Assembly (NCBI GenBank): GCA_937981765.1
Contig: CALJOM010000007.1
Location: forward strand, 124,001 to 188,000
From: an uncultured Bacteroidales bacterium
GTDB taxonomy: Bacteria; Bacteroidota; Bacteroidia; Bacteroidales; Salinivirgaceae
Reading direction: 5' to 3'
Length of the DNA: 64,000 nt
In this document: one piece after another, positions 62,651 to 64,000 of the stretch
Position numbering within the stretch: the first letter of the stretch is position 1
How the letters are laid out: each line of letters opens with the position of its first letter
The notes under the pieces: model-generated
Seen by the model: only the letters and a program-made list of their open reading frames with translations
Databases searched by the model: none
Told to the model about the DNA's origin: nothing
Translations under genes and position numbers: made by a program

Positions 62651-64000
62651 TTATTTAAACCATTGTTGATTTGCAATCATTAACGCTTCCTGAACTGTTA
62701 TTCTAACTCCGTTGTTATAAGCACAAACAAACGCATCGGTAATTGGGGTTGTAGCCCAAATCTTGTTACGGTGATCTCGGGCATCTTTGTAAATTGTAAA
62801 GTTACCAACCGTGTATTTATGCCATCCTTCATGAAGTTCAACCTGAACAGGTTCGTGAATATTGAATCGTTTAAAATAATCTTTCCGAACAAGTTTGTGG
62901 CTGGCAGCAATCTGCACCCGATAGGTTACTCCACGGTCGGGGAGGCTTACATTAGCAATTTCGGGTCGCTTAATCTCACCGGCAATCTGATCGCGTTGGG
63001 GAGTAACTTCGGTCTGAGTTTTCTTTGCTTCTGCCAATTTCTTATAACGGGCAAGTTCTTCCGGAGTGAGAGTTTCTTCGAAGGTTTTTTCCTCGGAAAG
63101 AATTTTGCTTATTTGATCAGAGGTGGCTACCCCTTTGGTTCCCGTAAACGTACCTTCATCAGAGAGAACATCCACTTTCCGGTTCTTTTTTTCTTTCTCC
63201 ATTTCGGCCAACTGTTCTTCTTTCGACAACTCAACGGTCTGTAGCATATCGGCTTCAAAGGCATTCAAGTCTACATTACGTTCGGCTATGTTTATGGTAT
63301 AGGTTCGGTCGTCTTTGGAATAAGAAAATGTACCGTTTATAATAAATGCCTGATTTGGAAAGTCTTCGGTTTGGATTAGTTTGTATGAAACTATAAACAG
63401 CTTATCGCTGGGATCTTTAGGCAATTCCATCCACAAAAATTTTACTGTACGGCCTGTTACCTGAAATATAGCTCCCTTTGTTTTATTGGCAACTGCCCTG
63501 TACCCTCGAGGTATTTGTTCTTCAATTTTCCCGAAACTTGTTAAATCTGCCTTACTAACCAGCAAATTAACCACTATTTCGTTGTCTTCGTTCATGTAGG
63601 GCTTCTGACGAATACAGTCTATTGGTTTCAGTGTTATATCTCCGTATTTATATCGCTGCGAGGCCAATAAATCCGTGACTCCCTCCACCTGAACAACTTT
63701 CATTTTATGGGGTGTTATTGCCTTTTCCTGAATTTTGTTGTTGTCGATGTATCGAAACGATCCAGTTATGGTAAATTCTCCTGAAATAGGCGGAGCAACT
63801 TCAATATTCATCGCCACCTCTAAAACTTCGTCGTAAGGGAGGTTAAACCAATGAATTATAGCCTTCTGCTCTTCGAACGAAAATTGCCCTCCATGTGTTT
63901 CTCTTGGGGTAGCTTTAAAACCATTGGGCAGTTCAATAGTTAATCGGGCATAGCGATCTATTTCGCCTTTGTTTATTGTAAACCGAACGGTAAAACGGCT
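62651..64000 (-). CDS. SPOR-like envelope protein (5' end outside window)
   Basis: The frame is open to the right edge of the window, so the true start lies beyond base 64000; 449 residues are visible. A GTG at 63817 is not a convincing start because coding continues upstream (FTINKGEIDRYARL, ELPNGFKATPRETHGG). The N-terminal part is beta-rich with a repeated fold (APPISGEFTITGSF, then NQAFIINGTFSYSK). The central part is charged helical (KEEQLAEMEKEKK), and the C-terminus resembles a SPOR domain (YRVQIAASHKL, then WHKYTVGNFTIY), which binds denuded peptidoglycan glycans. Coupled to the outer-membrane gene. Confidence 0.7.
   Translation of the reverse strand, partial: SRFTVRFTINKGEIDRYARLTIELPNGFKATPRETHGGQFSFEEQKAIIHWFNLPYDEVLEVAMNIEVAPPISGEFTITGSFRYIDNNKIQEKAITPHKMKVVQVEGVTDLLASQRYKYGDITLKPIDCIRQKPYMNEDNEIVVNLLVSKADLTSFGKIEEQIPRGYRAVANKTKGAIFQVTGRTVKFLWMELPKDPSDKLFIVSYKLIQTEDFPNQAFIINGTFSYSKDDRTYTINIAERNVDLNAFEADMLQTVELSKEEQLAEMEKEKKNRKVDVLSDEGTFTGTKGVATSDQISKILSEEKTFEETLTPEELARYKKLAEAKKTQTEVTPQRDQIAGEIKRPEIANVSLPDRGVTYRVQIAASHKLVRKDYFKRFNIHEPVQVELHEGWHKYTVGNFTIYKDARDHRNKIWATTPITDAFVCAYNNGVRITVQEALMIANQQWFK

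Noticed and set aside
63817-63819. GTG start for the SPOR-like protein
   Set aside because: Coding continues upstream without a stop to base 64000 and reads as the same beta-rich protein.
1-64000. tRNA genes, CRISPR arrays, insertion sequences, prophage or attachment sites
   Set aside because: No T-loop-like cloverleaf, no regularly spaced repeats, no transposase or integrase frame and no flanking direct repeats were found by eye.

Overview
The window is a contiguous piece of an AT-rich bacterial chromosome from an anaerobic, fermentative member of the Bacteroidota, most likely in or near Bacteroidales/Marinilabiliales. This rests on three things. The envelope proteins are of Bacteroidota type: a TonB-dependent receptor paired with a DUF4249 lipoprotein, and a Reg_prop/Y_Y_Y sensor. 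Several promoters match the Bacteroidota TTTG-N20-TAnnTTTG pattern. Nearly all starts lack a Shine-Dalgarno sequence. Anaerobic metabolism is indicated by a trimeric [FeFe]-hydrogenase, rubrerythrin, a PPi-type phosphofructokinase and an ornithine carbamoyltransferase/carbamate kinase pair. No rRNA, tRNA, CRISPR array, insertion sequence or phage gene was seen.

Layout. 1-1.7 kb: 3' end of gyrA and a secreted TPR protein. 1.8-5.4 kb: a tandem (double) adenylate kinase divergent from a histidine kinase/response regulator pair. 5.4-10 kb: a nucleoid-associated protein, a small helical protein, and thrS-infC-rpmI-rplT closed by a terminator. 10-13.5 kb: a secreted protein with a 29-residue-periodic coiled coil, and an MFS-like transporter. 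13.5-18 kb: recF, a DciA-like DUF721 gene, rubrerythrin, then an acyltransferase/amidase/EamA operon. 18-23.5 kb: a leftward envelope operon (barrel-like protein, TonB receptor, DUF4249, ChaN) divergent from a tetR gene. 23.5-28.5 kb: htpG, arcB/argF-arcC, pcm. 28.7-35.4 kb: a 1317-residue propeller/SpoIIE-phosphatase sensor and a secreted transglutaminase-like protein. 35.5-39.6 kb: ygiQ, murB, PPi-type pfk. 39.9-48.3 kb: a ten-gene hydrogenase locus. 48.7-57.8 kb: a leftward glycogen/alpha-glucan operon. 57.9-64 kb: relA/spoT, a GT2 glycosyltransferase, and a two-gene operon for an outer-membrane Ca-binding-motif protein and a SPOR-like protein that runs off the window.

The most interesting region is the hydrogenase locus. 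HydB, HydA and HydC form a predicted electron-bifurcating [FeFe]-hydrogenase. They are preceded by two DRTGG proteins, two stand-alone HATPase proteins, a PHP-domain protein and a sensory-hydrogenase-like Fe-S protein in which Phe replaces the proton-relay cysteine. The accompanying HndB-like protein has lost the cysteines that would hold its [2Fe-2S] cluster. The gene set suggests a redox or H2-sensing device attached to the enzyme, but its signalling chemistry is not evident from sequence. hydB and hydA, with infC, are the only genes here with strong GGAGG Shine-Dalgarno sequences.

The locus is divergent from the PPi-type phosphofructokinase gene, which has a run of ten C (ten G on its coding strand) in its leader. 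The glycogen operon (debranching enzyme, GT4, GH57, GT3-phosphorylase fusion) lies beyond the hydrogenase terminator. Together with arcB-arcC these genes fit a lifestyle of storing glucan, fermenting it by energy-saving glycolysis and disposing of electrons as H2.
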